64,000 nucleotides of DNA from positions 91,668 to 155,667 of the forward strand of contig NZ_CAADFC020000007.1 in the NCBI RefSeq assembly GCF_900696085.1, read 5' to 3'. The stretch is from Bradyrhizobium ivorense (GTDB lineage: Bacteria; Pseudomonadota; Alphaproteobacteria; Rhizobiales; Xanthobacteraceae). A program made the translations under genes and the position numbers. The notes beneath the pieces are model-generated. The model did not search any database. It saw only the letters and a program-made list of their open reading frames with translations, and was not told where the DNA came from. Shown piece after piece: positions 53,327 to 62,264 of this stretch. Each line of letters opens with the position of its first letter. Positions within the stretch are counted from its first letter, which is position 1.

Positions 53327-53456
53327 CCCGTCATCCTGAGGTGCGAGCCCTTGCGAGCCTCGAAGGATCGACGGCCACCAGCCGGGCCGATTCATCCTTC
53401 GAGGCCCGCCCAGCAGCGCAATTGCGCTGCAAGGCTCGCACCTCAGGATGACGGGG
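53327..53456. repeat. Dispersed repeat, family 5
   Basis: The element runs from cccgtcatcctgaggtgcg to cgcacctcaggatgacgggg, ends inverted; insert includes gcaattgcgctgcaagg. The rest of 53251-53709 has no recognised gene. Confidence 0.85.
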
Positions 53457-53709
53457 ATAGATTTTGCCCCCAAACCTCTCCCAGGCGTCGTCCCGGGCTT
53501 CGCCGGGACGACACGGAGTTTGCTGCGCGCCGCCTGCCAAATAACGGTGTCATCACCCGCGCACGAGGACAGGCATCGCCGCTTCAACTGATGGCGAGCA
53601 TGCGCGCGGCGCATCCCACAACGACGTGAGGGCGGTTGGGGAACGCGACCTGCAACGCCACGTTGATGCTGCGAAGACTTTTGTCGCGTCTCAATGCGGA
53701 GATTACCGA

Positions 53710-53976
53710 ATGTTCAGGAAAAGGCTCGCCATGATCGTTGCCGCGTGCCTCGTGCTCGCGCCGGTCCAGTCGTTTGCGCAGAACGCGGGCGGCACCCCGC
53801 TGCCGCCGAGACCCGGCGACCGGGCCGCTCCGACCGGCGCGGTGGGCGGCAGTGCGCTTCCCGCGTCGAGCGGACAGCGGGTCGGGGTGTCCGGCACAGG
53901 CGGCACCGCGCTGCCGCCCGACCCCGGCGCCATCGGCGGCACATCCAGCACCGGCAACGGCGTAGCAAGACGTTAG
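53710..53976 (+). CDS. Small exported Gly/Pro-rich protein
   Basis: The 88-residue protein has a signal peptide (MFRKRLAMIVAACLVLAPVQSFAQ) and a low-complexity mature part with repeated (G)GT.LPP and GGSALP units. No domain recognised. ATG 53710 gives the signal peptide directly; the frame continues upstream with atypical sequence. Function unknown; it may be one of the small repetitive exported proteins of this genus. Confidence 0.55.
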   Translation: MFRKRLAMIVAACLVLAPVQSFAQNAGGTPLPPRPGDRAAPTGAVGGSALPASSGQRVGVSGTGGTALPPDPGAIGGTSSTGNGVARR

Positions 53977-53979
53977 CGC

Positions 53980-54083
53980 GTAGCCCGGAAGAGCGCGCGC
54001 GATGACAGGCTCCGCACAATCCGGAGGTAGTCGCGCAACGTGTGAGAGCATTCCCGGATTTCGCTTCGCTTCATCCGGGCTAC
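53980..54083. repeat. Palindromic repeat, family 3, diverged
   Basis: The element runs from gtagcccggaagagcgcgcg to cttcatccgggctac; left arm is degenerate. Confidence 0.75.
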
Positions 54084-54116
54084 GAAATTTTCGTGAAGCT
54101 GGAATGCTTGGATGCG

Positions 54117-54443
54117 CTAGATCACGCCGACCGGATCCGCGGCCTCCGGCGCTGTCTCGGCCACCACATCCGCCGTCACGAACTTCAGCCCGTAGGTGTT
54201 GCCGCGACGCCAGACCACCTCGCAGGGGTAGCGCTTGGAATGATCGGCGAGCAGCGTCAGCGCGAGGCGGTCCTTGACGTCGAACTCCACCGCCGTCGTG
54301 ATCTTGGCGCCGCCGGGCGAGACGTCGACGACGGCGCATTCGCTCTCGGTGGCGCCGTCATCGACCGTGATCCAGGCCGCGCGGTTGTTGAGCTGGCGCC
54401 GCGGCTCGCGACTGACCTTGATCCGTGCACCATTGCTCGTCAT
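54117..54443 (-). CDS. PilZ domain protein
   Basis: The 108-residue single-domain PilZ protein has REPRRQ at about 11-16 (Arg motif for c-di-GMP) and VVDVSPGGAKI at about 37-47 (the D-x-S-x-x-G motif). Both are intact, so c-di-GMP binding is plausible. A target is not evident. ATG 54443 was chosen to start shortly before the Arg motif; the upstream extension is Arg-rich and atypical. Confidence 0.88.
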   Translation of the reverse strand: MTSNGARIKVSREPRRQLNNRAAWITVDDGATESECAVVDVSPGGAKITTAVEFDVKDRLALTLLADHSKRYPCEVVWRRGNTYGLKFVTADVVAETAPEAADPVGVI

Positions 54444-54759
54444 CGTCGTCGATCCTGAGGGCGTTGCGCGCCGGGTGCGTCGATGGACGCGCCATGCCGT
54501 TCGGCGCACAACCACGACCGGCACATTGGCGAGGTCGCGTAAAGCCCGGCTTAGCGCGATCGCTTGAACTTTACCGGAATCTTGACGCGGCTTTTAGGGA
54601 ATGGGGATTCCGCAAGCCCATCAGCGGGATACCGGCTGCGCGGAGGTCCCGGCGCTTGACTCGGAAGCGGCTCTCTTGGTGAACTGGCAAGGCGCGGCAT
54701 CGGCCGCGCGCCTTGCATCAAAGAGCGCCGCAACGCGCCTCGCCCAACGGAAACGCCCC
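54444..54759. other. Intergenic region before the acyl-CoA ligase
   Basis: 316 bp without a recognised gene. An imperfect hairpin (gcaaggcgcggc ... gccgcgcgccttgc, about 54687-54717) lies 43 bp before the ligase start, perhaps a leader element. Confidence 0.4.
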
Positions 54760-56274
54760 ATGCTGATCCCCCTCGCCGACGTGCCGCGCTGGTATGCCGA
54801 ACGCAAGCCCACTGATGCGATCGCCGTCAGTCACGGCGCGGACACCCTGACCTGGGAGCAGCTCGAGCGCCGCGCCAATGCACGGGCGCGCGCCTTCATG
54901 GCCAAGGGCGTCAAGCCCGGCGACTTCGTCGCGATCGGGCTGCCCAACAGCAATGCGTTCTTCGAGACCAGCTTTGCGGTGTGGAAGTGCGGCGCGACAC
55001 CGACCTCGCTGTCGTGGCGGCTGCCGCGCGGCGAGGCGGCGGCCGTGCTCGATATCCTCAAGCCCGCGCTGGTGGTCGGCGGCGAGGCCGACTGGAACGC
55101 GCCGAATTCGCTGCCGGCGAACTTCGTGCCGGACGGATTTTCCGATGCACCGCTCGATCCGCCGGTCGCACGCTACTGGAAGGCGATGACCAGCGGCGGC
55201 TCGACCGGGCGGCCGAAGGTGATCCTCGACCACGGCCCCGCCGTGATCGACACCGCCGCCGAGGCGACGCTCGGCATTGCGCGCGACACAGCGCTGCTCA
55301 ATCCGGGACCGCTGTATCACAACGCACCGTTCATCCTGTCCCACTACGCGCTGTTCGGCGGCGGACGGGTCACCGGCATGGTGAAGTTCGACGCCGAGGA
55401 GACCTTGAGGCTGATCGCGCGTGATCGCGTGCAATGGGTGAATTTCGTGCCGACCATGATGCACCGGATCTGGGCGCTGCCCGAGGAGGTGCGCAGCCGC
55501 TACGACGTCTCCAGCCTGAAAATCGTGTTTCACATGGCGGCGCCGATGCCGCCCTGGCTGAAGGAGAAGTGGATCGAATGGCTCGGGCCGGAACGGATCT
55601 GGGAGCTCTATGGCGGCACCGAGCGGCAGGGCGCCTGCGTGATCAATGGCGTCGAATGGCTGGCGCACAAAGGCTCGGTCGGCAAGATCGGCGAGACCGC
55701 AAAGCTGCGCATCATCGGCGAGGACGGCAACGACGTCGCGCCGGGCGAGACCGGCGAGATCTATTTTTTGCCCAATGACGGCGCCGGCTCGACCTATCAC
55801 TATCTCGGGGCTGTGCCGAAACGGCGTCCGGACGGCTGGGAATCGCTCGGCGATATCGGACGGCTCGATGCCGACGGCTATCTCTATCTCGGCGACCGCC
55901 TCGCCGACATGGTGCTGCGCGGCGGCGCCAACATCTATCCGGCCGAGGTGGAGGCTGCCGTGAGCGAACATCCCGACGTGCGCTCCTGCGTCGTGGTCGG
56001 ACTGCCCGATCCGGAGTTCGGCCAGCGCGTGCACGCGATCCTCGAGCTCGACGACGGCGCGGACGCGCAGGCGATCGCCGACGGCATGGGCGATTTCCTC
56101 AAAGACAGGCTGAGCCGCTACAAGCATCCGGAAAGCTTTGAGCGCGTCGGCACCGCGCCGCGCGACGATTCCGGAAAGGTCCGCCGCACCCTGCTGCGCG
56201 ACGAGCGCGCGGCCTGGATCAAGCAGGACCGCAATTTCCGCATCATGCCGGCGCGAGCCGCGCGGGCGGAGTAG
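54760..56274 (+). CDS. AMP-binding acyl-CoA synthetase (bile acid-CoA ligase-like)
   Basis: The 504-residue adenylate-forming enzyme has P-loop TSGGSTGRPK near residue 145-155, AMP-site ELYGGTERQG, GDIGRLDADGYLYLGDRLADMVLRGGANIYPAEVE, and the C-terminal Lys region DDSGKVRRTLLR. It activates a carboxylic acid as acyl-AMP and transfers it to CoA. Sequence style recalls the bile-acid/steroid-CoA ligase branch, but the substrate is inferred only. ATG 54760 fits family N-termini. Confidence 0.93.
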   Translation: MLIPLADVPRWYAERKPTDAIAVSHGADTLTWEQLERRANARARAFMAKGVKPGDFVAIGLPNSNAFFETSFAVWKCGATPTSLSWRLPRGEAAAVLDILKPALVVGGEADWNAPNSLPANFVPDGFSDAPLDPPVARYWKAMTSGGSTGRPKVILDHGPAVIDTAAEATLGIARDTALLNPGPLYHNAPFILSHYALFGGGRVTGMVKFDAEETLRLIARDRVQWVNFVPTMMHRIWALPEEVRSRYDVSSLKIVFHMAAPMPPWLKEKWIEWLGPERIWELYGGTERQGACVINGVEWLAHKGSVGKIGETAKLRIIGEDGNDVAPGETGEIYFLPNDGAGSTYHYLGAVPKRRPDGWESLGDIGRLDADGYLYLGDRLADMVLRGGANIYPAEVEAAVSEHPDVRSCVVVGLPDPEFGQRVHAILELDDGADAQAIADGMGDFLKDRLSRYKHPESFERVGTAPRDDSGKVRRTLLRDERAAWIKQDRNFRIMPARAARAE

Positions 56275-56286
56275 CACGGCCGCTCC

Positions 56287-59200
56287 TCATGCCGGCGGTG
56301 GCGTCGCCGCAGTCGTATCCTGTCCGGCAGGTGCATCGGTTCGGCGTTCCGCGACGAGGCCGGCCAGCAGGCGGAACGTCGGCAGCGCCACCGCATTGGC
56401 ATAGGGATCGCCGAACTTGCTGCGGAACTCACTGAGCGCAGCCTGAACCAGCTTGGCGTCCTCTGCCTGCTCGCCGCCTCCCATGATCCGGACGCTCAGA
56501 TCGTCCAGCTCGGCCCCGAGCAGCTCTTCGTCGACGTCACCGGTCACCGCCATCGCGACCAGCGCCGCCTCGGTGAATGGCGGCGTCTTCCCGGCCCGAT
56601 CCGCTTCGGTGCTCAGGTCGCGCAGCCGCATCGCCATGAACCGCAGCCGATTGACAAACCGCTTGATCGCGCGCGGGGTTTCGCGCGTCCTGGTGATGCC
56701 GTCGATCCAGATCCGCAACGCCTCCTGAAAATCCGCACTATCGCTGACCACAGGCTCGATCTGCAGCCGCGGCAGGAACTGGATGCTGATGATGATCAGG
56801 AACAGCGCGAATGCGGCAACCATGGCGGCCGGCGGCACCGTCCCGAGCACACCACGTGCACCGAGCCCGGCATTGGCGAGCTCCGGGCTGCTCACCGGCG
56901 CGCCGGTCAACGGGGATCGCAGCGTCGTGGCCGCAGGTGCATCCGGCACGGCGGGAGGCGACGACGGATTGCCGTTGACGGTGGCGCTCGGCACGGTGCT
57001 CGACGCCGCGGTGGATGCGGCCACCGTCGGCAATGACCGCGTCACCAGGGTGACGCCGAGCCATGCCGATGCGATCAGGAGAGCAACGACGAGGGCCGTG
57101 CTCAGCATCCCGGATATCGTGCGCGCGACCGTGCGCCAGGTCTCGACCTGCGGCGGTCCTGCGTCGGCGCGCTTGAGGCCGAGCAGAAGCTCGACGGTGT
57201 CCTCGCGGCTGCGCGGAACGGGCACGACGAGGTGAATCAGCTTTTCAAGATAATGCGAAGCAAACTCATTGAGGGCCAGCAGCCGCCGGCGCCGCAATTC
57301 GGACGGCGACGGTTCGGCCGCACCCGACGGCTCGCTGTCGTCGAGCTGCAGCGTCATATCCTTGTAGGAGTCCGCGATCGCTGCCTTGACCTTGTTCTCG
57401 TCCAGCCCGAGCACGACAAAGCAGCGGCCGGCGCTGGTCACGAAATTGATGGCCTCGAGGATGTCGACAGTCTGTTTTGGCGCGCAGCGATCGAGATCGT
57501 CGATGAAGATGACGAGCCCGGGATGCGGCGGGCGCCGCAGCGTGTCGCAGAAGACCGCGAATTCGGAGGCAAAGCGATAGCGGAACGAGAGCTGCTGCTC
57601 CATGTCCTTGGTGCTGGGTTGTCCGCCCAGCGTCGACAGCAATTCCGCCGGGATCGATTTGAGCGGCTTGAACAGCTCCCACAATTTCTTGCCGGCATAG
57701 ATCAAGGCCGAGATTCCGCCGGTCGACAGGCCGATCGACGTGACGGCGGACGCCGTCCCCGGCGTGCCCGCCGCAGGGGCCATCCGGGCGGCAGGCGGCT
57801 CCGGCATCAGCAATGCCCCGATCCGGTCCGCGAGCTGACCGAGAACGCTGGCCGCCATTTCCAGATGCGTGGCCACGATCCACAGGGCGACGCCCACAAA
57901 GACCAGCAGCGCGACCGTCGCATTGGGATCGGCACCGATCCGCTTCCAGGCGACGCGCAACCGATAGATGAATCCGGGCACCGTCCAGAGCGGCGGCACC
58001 GCCTGGCTGCGCACGGCCTCGAGCAGCGCCGCAAGCAGATTGTCCTCCTTCTGATTGTGCCAGGCGTTGAACCATACGGTTCGGACATCACGCGCGCCGA
58101 GTTCCTCGCGCACCAGATTCATCAGCGACGTCTTGCCGGATCCCCATGGTCCGGTCACCGCGATGGCGACCGTCGGCTTGGTTTCGGTGTTGCGCAGGAA
58201 TCTCGCCATCGAACGCGCGATCGGCCGCAGACCGAGTGCATCCTCGTCGTTCAATCCGATCGGATCGTCGGACACGCCGTGGTCGGCGATATGCTTCTGG
58301 GGCACCACCGGCAACTGCTTGAGCCGCGCCCTGGTGCCGCGCTCGAATGCGAACGCGCCGAGGGCAAAGGCCACGAACACCCACGGCGCCGGCAGCCAGC
58401 GGTACGATAACAACTGCCAGCCGGCGCCGCCGTTGAAGGTTTGAAACGCCGCGTCCGACGAAATCCCGCGCTCGCTCCCCTGCGCGCTCCAGGCCCAGCC
58501 GCGATCGGACGAGACGAAGGCCACGAACTTGATGGCGCCGGCTCCGGGGACATTGAGCCGCGTGACGCCGAGCGTTCCGTTGGCGTCGGCGGTCATCCGG
58601 AAGATGTCACCGAGCTCACCACCAACCCAGATTGCCTGCTTTCCGCCGGACGGCGGAGTTCCGGCTTCGGCTCCCAATGTCGCGGAGTAGACCCATGATA
58701 GTGGATCGACCCGCGGCGCGCTGGCATAGTTTGCAAGGAACAGCTGCGGATCGGGCTGGTCCGGGAAGACACCACCATCGATCAGCTGCAAATCCAGGGG
58801 CGTGATTTGGACGGTCGGAAACGCTAAGGTCGTGGTCGAGTTCGCAGGCGTGTCATGCGGAAGCGCGAGGCAAGGACCGGTATTCTGACCTTGCCTGACA
58901 AATGTGAGGCAGGTCCCGCTGGCCGGATCCGGATTTCGGAGTTGCAGCACCGTACGGGCCGATGCGATCCGGGTCTCGAAATACGGAATCAAGAGCGGCG
59001 CGAACACAGGGGGGCGCGCGGCCTGATTTGCGACCTGCGCCTGCTTCGTATTTGCGACGGCGTTGTCCTTCGAGAAGGATTGCGCGCTGGCGGCGCGCGC
59101 CGGCCCTTGCGGCACCCTGACCTCGAGGGTGCCTTCGCTCCATCCCAACGCGCTGCGAAACTTCTCGCGAACCTCGAAGCCGTCGCCGGCTTGCTGCGGA

Positions 59201-59493
59201 ACGAACGGCAGGTCGGCAAAGTCCGGATGCGGGATCGTCGTGAACAAATCGCGCAGCGCCCACCCGCGTTCCGTGAACAAATCCTGACGAATCTCGCCGC
59301 CGACCGGCAGCCCGAAATACCAGCCGCCGATGACACCCCAGAAGCCGGCGAACGCCAGCAGGTATGAAGCCGCAAACCACAACGCATGGCGCGGCAGCGC
59401 GGATGCGTTTGCAGCCTCTGGCTTCGCGGCGCTCGGGTCAGCTTTGCTCGTCTCGCTCGGGGACGGTGTTGGACTTTCCGGTTGATAGTCCAT
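56287..59493 (-). CDS. Large membrane-bound KAP family P-loop NTPase
   Basis: The 1068-residue protein has a KAP-type NTPase with Walker A VTGPWGSGKTSL at about 443-454 and Walker B IFIDDLDRCAPK at about 657-668, the KAP signature. TM segments: about 37-62, 368-388, 524-542, 794-814 and 888-906. Residues about 63-367 form a large extracytoplasmic domain with no recognised family (contains LTFVRQGQNTGPCLALPHD). KAP proteins are linked to membrane complexes, and one (PifA) to phage exclusion. Function here is unknown. The start at 59493 was set by the frame; GAG-rich sequence precedes it. Confidence 0.8.
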   Translation of the reverse strand: MDYQPESPTPSPSETSKADPSAAKPEAANASALPRHALWFAASYLLAFAGFWGVIGGWYFGLPVGGEIRQDLFTERGWALRDLFTTIPHPDFADLPFVPQQAGDGFEVREKFRSALGWSEGTLEVRVPQGPARAASAQSFSKDNAVANTKQAQVANQAARPPVFAPLLIPYFETRIASARTVLQLRNPDPASGTCLTFVRQGQNTGPCLALPHDTPANSTTTLAFPTVQITPLDLQLIDGGVFPDQPDPQLFLANYASAPRVDPLSWVYSATLGAEAGTPPSGGKQAIWVGGELGDIFRMTADANGTLGVTRLNVPGAGAIKFVAFVSSDRGWAWSAQGSERGISSDAAFQTFNGGAGWQLLSYRWLPAPWVFVAFALGAFAFERGTRARLKQLPVVPQKHIADHGVSDDPIGLNDEDALGLRPIARSMARFLRNTETKPTVAIAVTGPWGSGKTSLMNLVREELGARDVRTVWFNAWHNQKEDNLLAALLEAVRSQAVPPLWTVPGFIYRLRVAWKRIGADPNATVALLVFVGVALWIVATHLEMAASVLGQLADRIGALLMPEPPAARMAPAAGTPGTASAVTSIGLSTGGISALIYAGKKLWELFKPLKSIPAELLSTLGGQPSTKDMEQQLSFRYRFASEFAVFCDTLRRPPHPGLVIFIDDLDRCAPKQTVDILEAINFVTSAGRCFVVLGLDENKVKAAIADSYKDMTLQLDDSEPSGAAEPSPSELRRRRLLALNEFASHYLEKLIHLVVPVPRSREDTVELLLGLKRADAGPPQVETWRTVARTISGMLSTALVVALLIASAWLGVTLVTRSLPTVAASTAASSTVPSATVNGNPSSPPAVPDAPAATTLRSPLTGAPVSSPELANAGLGARGVLGTVPPAAMVAAFALFLIIISIQFLPRLQIEPVVSDSADFQEALRIWIDGITRTRETPRAIKRFVNRLRFMAMRLRDLSTEADRAGKTPPFTEAALVAMAVTGDVDEELLGAELDDLSVRIMGGGEQAEDAKLVQAALSEFRSKFGDPYANAVALPTFRLLAGLVAERRTDAPAGQDTTAATPPPA

Positions 59494-59777
59494 CTGTGCC
59501 TCTCTCGCGGTCAGGCATCGGACGCAACGGGGCAGATCACGGTCTGCAGACGGCTTACCGTCTCTTCTCAAATGCACGCCGGAACGACCCGGCAATCGCC
59601 AATGAGGTTTACTCTACTCACGGCACAACTTTGAGAGGAAGGGCGGATTTCACATTTTGGAGGAATTTTTCGCAGGTAGCGCGCATCTGAATAAATTGCC
59701 GATTTTCGGGATTTTCGTTGCGATGCGTCCCCAAATAGGGTGCCCTTGTCCCACGCAACAACCCGAGCGAGAATCCC

Positions 59778-60851
59778 ATGTCGTTTCGCAGTGACAACGC
59801 GGCGTTCGAGGCCTGGCTCGGCCGGCAGTGCAAGGTCGTCAAATCCGAGATCAAGTACAAGCACCGCAGGATGAAGAAGTCTCCGTTCATCTTCCTGCGC
59901 GCGACCTATTTCCGCTGGGCGCGCAAGATCGGCGACTGGTGCCCGGAGCTGATGGATGCCCCTCGCCTGCTCGCGATCGGCGATTTGCATCTGGAGAATT
60001 TCGGCACCTGGCGCGACGCCGACGGGCGGCTGGTGTGGGGCGTCAACGATTTCGACGAAGCCGCAATGATGCCCTATGTGCTCGATCTGGTGCGGCTTGC
60101 CACCAGCATGCGGCTCGCGCCGCGACCTGCGATCAGCGCGCGCGAGGCGGCCGAGGTGCTGCTCGACGGCTATCGCGAGGGCCTCGACGATCCGCAACCG
60201 GCGCTGCTGTTCGAGGGGCAGACCTGGCTCAGACCCTATGCCGAGCCCGGCGAAGGCAAGCCGGAGAACTTCTGGGATGAGGTCGCGAAGTTTCCAACCG
60301 CGAAGCCGCCGCCGCAGATCACCGCTGCGCTGCGCGCCAGCCTGCCGCGCGACGTCGCGCGGGGCAGCATCCGCTTCGCCCGCATCCTGCACAAGGGCGG
60401 CGGCAGCCTGGGACGGCCGCGCTATGCCGCGATCGCCTATTGGCGCGGCGGCCAGATCGTCCGCGAGGCGAAGGCGCTGGTGCCCTCGGCGTGGAGCTGG
60501 GCGCATGGCAAGGGTGGCCGTGCGCCATCGAACTTCATGACGCTCGCGACCGGGCGGCACCGCGCGCCGGATCCGTTCCTGCAGGTGCGGCAAAACTTCA
60601 TCCTGCGCCGCATCGCCGCCGATGCGCGCAAGATCGAGCTCGGCGAGGAGGCCGGGCGCAAGCTGCAGCGCAGGCTGATCAAGGCGATGGCGTTCGATGT
60701 CGCGTCGATCCATGCCGCCGGCGTGTCCCGGATCGACCGCTTGAAGGACGATCTCAAGCGGCGGCAACGCAAGCAGCGCAACTGGCTGGATCAGGCCGCC
60801 GAAATCGCCGAGGAAAAAGTCCGGCGCGATTTTCGGGAATGGCGCGGTTGA
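59778..60851 (+). CDS. DUF2252 family protein
   Basis: The 357-residue protein has the kinase-like motifs LAIGDLHLENFGTW and VNDFDEAAMMPYVLDLVRLATS, the DUF2252 hallmark related to the aminoglycoside/choline kinase fold. C-terminal LKDDLKRRQRKQRNWLDQAA is basic. Cytoplasmic; biochemical role not known. Start by family length. Confidence 0.9.
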   Translation: MSFRSDNAAFEAWLGRQCKVVKSEIKYKHRRMKKSPFIFLRATYFRWARKIGDWCPELMDAPRLLAIGDLHLENFGTWRDADGRLVWGVNDFDEAAMMPYVLDLVRLATSMRLAPRPAISAREAAEVLLDGYREGLDDPQPALLFEGQTWLRPYAEPGEGKPENFWDEVAKFPTAKPPPQITAALRASLPRDVARGSIRFARILHKGGGSLGRPRYAAIAYWRGGQIVREAKALVPSAWSWAHGKGGRAPSNFMTLATGRHRAPDPFLQVRQNFILRRIAADARKIELGEEAGRKLQRRLIKAMAFDVASIHAAGVSRIDRLKDDLKRRQRKQRNWLDQAAEIAEEKVRRDFREWRG

Positions 60852-61020
60852 CTTGACGGTGATCGCGCCGGCCGCGGCTGGCATGCGATGTGCCATCTCG
60901 AAATCGGGTCAATTCACTGTTATATATGACAGAAGCGTCCGCTGTTCCGGACCGTGATCTTTTCGGGTCGCACGGCGTTAGTGTGCATACGCGCGTTTTG
61001 CGATCCTGCGGAGACCCTCC

Positions 61021-61992
61021 ATGACCTCGATGACCGAATGGAAAGTGCCAGCGGCCTTTCAGCCCCGCCCCGAAGATTACCGCTTCGATCTCGATCGCGC
61101 GCTGATGAGTGTGGTCGGGCTGCATTCGATCATTCCACCCGACGCCTTCAGCGCCGAGACGCTCGGCACCGAGCGCGTCGGCAACGGCGTCTTGATCGAC
61201 GACGGGCTGGTGCTGACGATCGGCTATCTGATCACCGAGGCCGAAGCGGTGTGGCTGCATCTCGGCGACGGCCGCGTGGTCGAGGGCCACGCCATGGGCT
61301 TTGATTCCGAATCCGGCTTCGGCCTGGTGCAGGCGCTCGGCCGTCCCAACATCGCGCCGCTGCCGATCGGCTCGTCGGCGGCCGCGCGGGTCGGCGACAA
61401 TGTCGTGGTCGGCGGCGCCGGCGGCCGCACCCGTTCGGTCGCGAGCCAGATCGCGGCGAAGCAGGAATTCGCCGGCTACTGGGAATATCTGCTCGATGAA
61501 GCGATCTTCACCCATCCGTCGCATCCGAACTGGGGCGGCTGCGGGCTGATCTCGGACAGCGGCGAACTGATCGGCATCGGCTCGCTGCAGCTCGAGCGTG
61601 AGCGCGCGGGCCACGCCGAGCATGTCAACATGATCGTGCCGATCGATCTGCTCGGCCCCGTCATCACCGACCTGCGCAAGTTCGGCCGCGTCAACAAGCC
61701 GGCGCGGCCGTGGCTCGGCATGTACACGACCGAGATCGACAACCGCATCGTCGTGGTCGGCATCGCCAGCAAGGGACCGGCAGCGCGCGCCGAATTGAAG
61801 AACGGCGACGTGATCCTCGCGGTCGCCGGCGACAATGTGACGGACCAGGCCGGCTTCTACAAGAAGCTGTGGTCGCTCGGCTCGGCCGGCGTCGACGTGC
61901 CGCTGACCGTCTACCACGAAGGCGTCACCTTCGACGTCACGCTGACCTCGATCGACCGCATGCGGCTGTTGAAGGCGCCGCGGCTGCATTAG
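61021..61992 (+). CDS. HtrA-like S1C/PDZ protein lacking the catalytic triad
   Basis: The 323-residue protein has the trypsin-like fold of HtrA (GNGVLIDDGLVLTI, LGDGRVVEGHAMGFDSES, RVGDNVVVGG, ISDSGELIGIG) and a C-terminal PDZ domain (about 225-300: KPARPWLGMY, IVVVGIASKGPAARAELKNGDVIL). At the three catalytic positions Tyr69, Gly99 and Trp171 replace His, Asp and Ser, so it should be proteolytically inactive. No signal peptide, so cytoplasmic. It may bind peptides or act as a scaffold. Confidence 0.88.
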   Translation: MTSMTEWKVPAAFQPRPEDYRFDLDRALMSVVGLHSIIPPDAFSAETLGTERVGNGVLIDDGLVLTIGYLITEAEAVWLHLGDGRVVEGHAMGFDSESGFGLVQALGRPNIAPLPIGSSAAARVGDNVVVGGAGGRTRSVASQIAAKQEFAGYWEYLLDEAIFTHPSHPNWGGCGLISDSGELIGIGSLQLERERAGHAEHVNMIVPIDLLGPVITDLRKFGRVNKPARPWLGMYTTEIDNRIVVVGIASKGPAARAELKNGDVILAVAGDNVTDQAGFYKKLWSLGSAGVDVPLTVYHEGVTFDVTLTSIDRMRLLKAPRLH

Positions 61993-62026
61993 CGATGCGA
62001 TGAAGCTCAGGCGGATCACGCTCTCT

Positions 62027-62205
62027 TCACCTCTCCCGCTTGCGGGGGAGGTCGCATTGCATCGGAGATGCAATGCGGGTGGGGGCTTTCTCCACGCAAA
62101 GGCTTTCGCGAGCGGCGACACCCCCACCTATAGCCGATGCTTCGCATCGGCGTCCTATTCAAGTACGGCGGCCGAAGGCCGCCTGTGCCTTCCCCGCAAG
62201 CGGGA
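62027..62205. repeat. Palindromic repeat pair, family 2 variant
   Basis: The element runs from cacctctcccgcttgcgggg to tccccgcaagcgggagaggg, with an inner gcatcggagatgc hairpin and cgatgcttcgcatcgg hairpin. Confidence 0.85.
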
Positions 62206-62264
62206 GAGGGGGCGCAGCTCGCGCTGCGGCTGCGATTCTCTAGCGATCAACAAGGATAGAAACG

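Noticed and set aside
54718..56277. 519-residue minus-strand open frame opposite the acyl-CoA ligase
   Set aside because: Antisense shadow of a clear AMP-binding enzyme.
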